DNA from: Acidimicrobiia bacterium
GTDB lineage: Bacteria; Actinomycetota; Acidimicrobiia; Spongiisociales; JAHEDJ01
Reading direction: 5' to 3'
Length of the DNA: 15,673 nucleotides
Assembly: GCA_030598025.1 (NCBI GenBank)
Contig: JAUVQS010000019.1
Span: forward strand, 1-15,673
The position numbers were made by a program, and so were the translations under genes. This document shows, piece after piece, positions 13,142 through 15,673 of this stretch. Numbering within the stretch: position 1 is the first letter of the stretch; each line of letters opens with the position of its first letter. The notes under the pieces were generated by a model. It made no database searches. It was not told where the DNA came from and worked only from the letters and a program-made list of their open reading frames with translations.

Positions 13142-14643
13142 GAGATGCCCGACGGGTCGTAGATCTGGACATCCACCTCGGACCCTTCCGGATACCCCTC
13201 CAACCCGGCCGGAACAACCACGAAACCGGTCGCTCTGGTCACCGATGACAGCACCGAAGCGCCCGAGATGGCAATCGGGTGAACGAGGCCGTCCTCAACC
13301 CGAACCCGGGCATAGTCGGTGCGACCGATCTGCGAGACCAGACGCTTCTCGAGGGGAAGCCGCACAGACGGATATGGCCATGCCTCCGGCAACCCACCCA
13401 GTCGTCTGATTACCGGCCCGGCGAAGAAGTCGTAGGCCACCAGACATGAGACCGGATTACCGGGAAGAATGAGCACCGGAGCACGATCGATCCTGCCAAC
13501 GCCCGCTGGGGACGAGGGCCGCATCGCCACACCGTGAATCTTGAGTTCACCTAGCTCACCGACCAGCAGCGGCACCCGATCTTCCGTGCCGACGGAGGCA
13601 GCACCGGCCGTCACGATCACATCTGCACCAGGTTGAGCAAGCGCCTCGCGCATCGCCGCCCGGTCGTCGGCGAGTCGGAGAACTTCCGCGATCCCTCCGT
13701 CCCGTTCGATGAGTGCGGTCAGCATCGGCGAGTTGCTGTCCACAATGCTTGTGCCGTGTGGTTGCTCACCAGGTTCCAGCAACTCGTCACCTGAAACGAT
13801 CACCCGAACCAGGGGTCGACGGACGACCGAGACCGGATTGTGTCCAATCGAACTCAACAGGCCGACATCCTGCGGCAAGAGCCTCCGACCGCCGGCCAGC
13901 ACCCGGTCGCCCGTCTCAATATCCTCGCCAATCCGCCCGACATTGCGATCTCTCGCCACGGGGGCTTGCACTTCGACAACTCCCCCGGCCTGGTTGGCAT
14001 CCTCGGCTCGCAGGACCGCGTCGGCACCGCCGGGAAGTGGAGCGCCGGTCATGATCCGCATCGCCTCGCCGCGCTCCACCGGCCTGCCCGGAGCGGAACC
14101 CGGGAGAGATTCCCCGATCGCGGTCAGCCGGAGCGGGTTGTAGGCGGAAGCCCCGAAAGTGTCTTCGGCGAATACCGCGTATCCGTCCATCGTGGCCCGG
14201 CGAAAGGCCGGAACGTTCACCGAACTGCTCACATCACCGGCCAGGACCCGGCCGGCACACCGGCCAATTCCAGCGACTTCTGAGTCAAGCCGCTCCACGC
14301 CGTCCAGCGCGGCCTCGAGAGCTTCCTCGACTGTGGAGCGATGGCGGAAACCGCGCATGCGGACATCTTCAGCCCCGCCGGAGATGCTGATGAGAACATC
14401 GAGGCGGTCACCGGACGCGACCACCGTGGCGGCCTGTTCATCGCGCAGCACCTGTCGGCCCTCATGAAACAAGGACAGATGTCCATGCAGCAGGCCTTCA
14501 TCGTCGAGCAGGCGGATCTCGAGATTCGGATGTGCCTCGACGGCCGCCCGCAACACATCGACCACCGTGCCGCCTTCTGTCTCGACGAATTCGAGGTCGG
14601 ACGCGTACTTCCGCAACATCTCGGGCAAACGAATGGTCACCAT
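13138..14643 (-). CDS. MoaD-MoeA fusion protein
   Basis: A 501-residue protein. Residues 1-90 are a MoaD/ThiS ubiquitin-like sulfur carrier domain (MVTIRLPEMLRKYA start, VASGDRLDVLISISGG end). Residues about 97-500 are a second MoeA: ATMDGYAVFAEDTFGA (150-165), MTGAPLPGGADAV, VSGDELLEPG and LPGNPVSCLVAYDFF. The MoeA loop reads TAGAASVGTED where E. coli MoeA has TSGGVSVGEAD, keeping the terminal aspartate. MoaD normally ends in a free Gly-Gly that is adenylated and thiocarboxylated; here Gly89-Gly90 (14374-14379) is internal and runs straight into MoeA, so cleavage or loss of carrier function must be considered. ATG 14643 has AGGA 8 bases upstream. The gene ends in a 4-base overlap with moeA-PBP and lies 10 bases after the membrane protein gene, so all three are probably co-transcribed. 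Confidence 0.88.
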   Translation of the reverse strand: MVTIRLPEMLRKYASDLEFVETEGGTVVDVLRAAVEAHPNLEIRLLDDEGLLHGHLSLFHEGRQVLRDEQAATVVASGDRLDVLISISGGAEDVRMRGFRHRSTVEEALEAALDGVERLDSEVAGIGRCAGRVLAGDVSSSVNVPAFRRATMDGYAVFAEDTFGASAYNPLRLTAIGESLPGSAPGRPVERGEAMRIMTGAPLPGGADAVLRAEDANQAGGVVEVQAPVARDRNVGRIGEDIETGDRVLAGGRRLLPQDVGLLSSIGHNPVSVVRRPLVRVIVSGDELLEPGEQPHGTSIVDSNSPMLTALIERDGGIAEVLRLADDRAAMREALAQPGADVIVTAGAASVGTEDRVPLLVGELGELKIHGVAMRPSSPAGVGRIDRAPVLILPGNPVSCLVAYDFFAGPVIRRLGGLPEAWPYPSVRLPLEKRLVSQIGRTDYARVRVEDGLVHPIAISGASVLSSVTRATGFVVVPAGLEGYPEGSEVDVQIYDPSGIS

Positions 14644-14653
14644 GAATCTGGTC

Positions 14654-15220
14654 CTAAGCGGAGAGTCGTTGCTGCAGTTGCGCCCACAACCTGCGGCCGC
14701 CGCGCCAGATCGCCCATCCCATCAGACCACCGGCGGCGCCGAAGACGAGGTGGTTGATCAGAGCACCGAGGAATCCGAATATCTCAACTCGCCTGAGAAT
14801 GTCGGATACCCAGGCGTTGGCAAAGATGAACCCGTACTTGGCTAGGTGCACGATCATTCCGGCGAGGGCGGCACCCCAGGCCCGATTGAGCGGTAGGCGT
14901 AGAAGGACACCTGAATCCAGCAGTGCGCCGGCCATACCGTAGAGCAACAAGTTGTAGCCGAGGGAGTGACCGAGGCCGACCGGGATGGCCCACGCTCCCA
15001 TCACAAATCCGGAGATCGTTGCCATTCCAATCCGGCCGTTCAGCAAACGGCCCGATACCAGTACTGCAATCCAACCGACGCCGGCGTGACCGGGAATGCC
15101 GAGGGAGAAATCGAGATACCGCTTGGCGAGCGCTGCCACCAATCCGATCGCCACCGCCAGGGCAACATCGACGGCAATCGCCCGCTGTCGAGTCGAGCTA
15201 CTTCTTGCGAGAGTCTGCAT
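14654..15220 (-). CDS. Small six-helix membrane protein, ECF S-component-like
   Basis: A protein of 188 residues from ATG 15220, with about six hydrophobic helices (roughly 18-35, 45-60, 64-85, 88-110, 113-137, 143-170) and conserved-looking small-residue motifs such as FSLGIPGHAGVGW and GFVMGAWAIP. Size and topology resemble substrate-binding S components of energy-coupling-factor transporters, but no ATPase or T component lies in the window and no substrate class is recognised. ATG 15220 has GGGAG about 10 bases upstream and overlaps the preceding gene by 23 bases; an upstream in-frame GTG at 15241 would add 7 residues but has no ribosome site. In an operon with cofactor genes it might import the oxyanion, a pterin precursor or a pathway compound (inference). 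Another small integral membrane family is possible. Confidence 0.6.
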   Translation of the reverse strand: MQTLARSSSTRQRAIAVDVALAVAIGLVAALAKRYLDFSLGIPGHAGVGWIAVLVSGRLLNGRIGMATISGFVMGAWAIPVGLGHSLGYNLLLYGMAGALLDSGVLLRLPLNRAWGAALAGMIVHLAKYGFIFANAWVSDILRRVEIFGFLGALINHLVFGAAGGLMGWAIWRGGRRLWAQLQQRLSA

Positions 15221-15673
15221 TGACCCATTTCTCCCTGGCACGTTTCGCGACCAACACCGGGTGACCGCCCATCAGTCTGGGTCGCACCCAATCTCCGAGG
15301 TCGAGCCTACTGGTATGCGGAAGCGGTTCCTCCCCCACGACGTCGATGATCGCCGTGATCCCCGTCAGTTCGAGGATGTCGCCGACCGTCATGACCCCGG
15401 CTACCTGTCGTATCCCCGGCAAATCGACGAACCGACCGTCGTTGCCCTCGATTCGGAGCGCCATCGCCCCCAATGCGCCGATCACTCCATCTTCGGTGCC
15501 ACCCAGCCCGATCAAACCGGCGGCATGGGTGGCGCCGAGACGGCGGGCATCAGACTGCGTTACCAGTCCTTCCTGCGTGCGACGGGCGAACGAAACCAGA
15601 TCAGTAGACGATTCCCGGCCGATAGCGACACCCGGGTCGGACCCTTCGATCGACTCTCTCCCGACGATGCCGC
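15198..15673 (-). CDS. TiaS-like (tRNA-Ile2 agmatinylcytidine synthetase-related) protein, C-terminal part
   Basis: The last 158 codons of a gene entering from the right edge and ending at TAG 15198-15200. Visible landmarks are SDPGVAIGRE, then about 40 residues later GLGGTEDGVIGALGAMAL, then DLPGIRQVAGVMTVGDIL and RPRLMGGHPVLVAKR at the end. The spacing and sequence recall the part of archaeal TiaS (COG1571) that runs from NPGAVFV to RGLIGALAAVG. TiaS joins agmatine to C34 of tRNA-Ile2. The OB-fold and zinc ribbon of TiaS are absent: the protein ends soon after the ferredoxin-like segment. Bacteria normally use TilS/lysidine, so a tRNA role here is doubtful; a related activity on a small substrate is possible. 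The match is from memory and is tentative. Confidence 0.4.
   Translation of the reverse strand, partial: GIVGRESIEGSDPGVAIGRESSTDLVSFARRTQEGLVTQSDARRLGATHAAGLIGLGGTEDGVIGALGAMALRIEGNDGRFVDLPGIRQVAGVMTVGDILELTGITAIIDVVGEEPLPHTSRLDLGDWVRPRLMGGHPVLVAKRAREKWVNADSRKK

Noticed and set aside
14340..14400. Frameshift or lost stop producing an artificial MoaD-MoeA fusion
   Set aside because: The frame is open across the junction, with no change in codon usage and a short plausible linker. A single-base substitution in a stop codon cannot be excluded from sequence alone, so this is kept only as a refutation test.

Overview
The window is a dense 15.7 kb piece of bacterial chromosome of fairly high GC content. 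It uses GTG as well as ATG starts, has clear GGAGG-type ribosome sites and short gaps between genes. The closest gene flavours (a PadR regulator paired with a small membrane protein, an alanine dehydrogenase with the same catalytic residue numbering as the Mycobacterium tuberculosis enzyme, an actinobacterial-looking ureohydrolase) suggest Actinomycetota, possibly Acidimicrobiia. This placement is inference. No rRNA, tRNA, CRISPR array or insertion sequence is visible, and no gap without a gene exceeds about 140 bases.

Layout. (1) Positions 1-982, plus strand: the tail of a PadR-type regulator, then a six-helix membrane protein. (2) Positions 1052-6633, minus strand: a catabolic-looking run transcribed as class III aminotransferase, alanine dehydrogenase, TMADH/histamine-dehydrogenase-type flavoprotein, agmatinase-family ureohydrolase. 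(3) Positions 6634-6734: a short divergent control region with a perfect palindrome. (4) Positions 6735-11163, plus strand: a glycine-amidinotransferase-like enzyme, a cyclic-2,3-diphosphoglycerate-synthetase-family GTPase, and a tungsten/molybdenum aldehyde:ferredoxin oxidoreductase (AOR). (5) Positions 11207-15673, minus strand: MoeA fused to a periplasmic-binding-like domain, MoeA fused to an N-terminal MoaD domain, a small S-component-like membrane protein, and a partial TiaS-like protein running off the right edge.

Working model (inference). The two divergent arms and the cofactor genes may form one unit for metabolism of guanidino or amine compounds. The flavoprotein would oxidise an amine to an aldehyde, AOR would oxidise the aldehyde to an acid with ferredoxin as acceptor, and the ureohydrolase would remove the guanidino carbon as urea. 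The aminotransferase would pass the exposed omega-amino group to pyruvate, and alanine dehydrogenase would regenerate pyruvate and release ammonia. The amidinotransferase would form the guanidino compound or salvage its amidino group through arginine/ornithine. The MoeA/MoaD genes would supply the AOR cofactor. Agmatine to 4-guanidinobutyrate to GABA to succinate semialdehyde fits this order of enzymes, but no substrate can be read from sequence.

Non-coding structure: the divergent operator-like palindrome; an 11-bp perfect hairpin just upstream of AOR; a 10-bp perfect inverted repeat between AOR and the convergent MoeA gene; a REP-like palindromic element; and related heptanucleotide repeats (consensus GGCTMAY) in two separate intergenic gaps.
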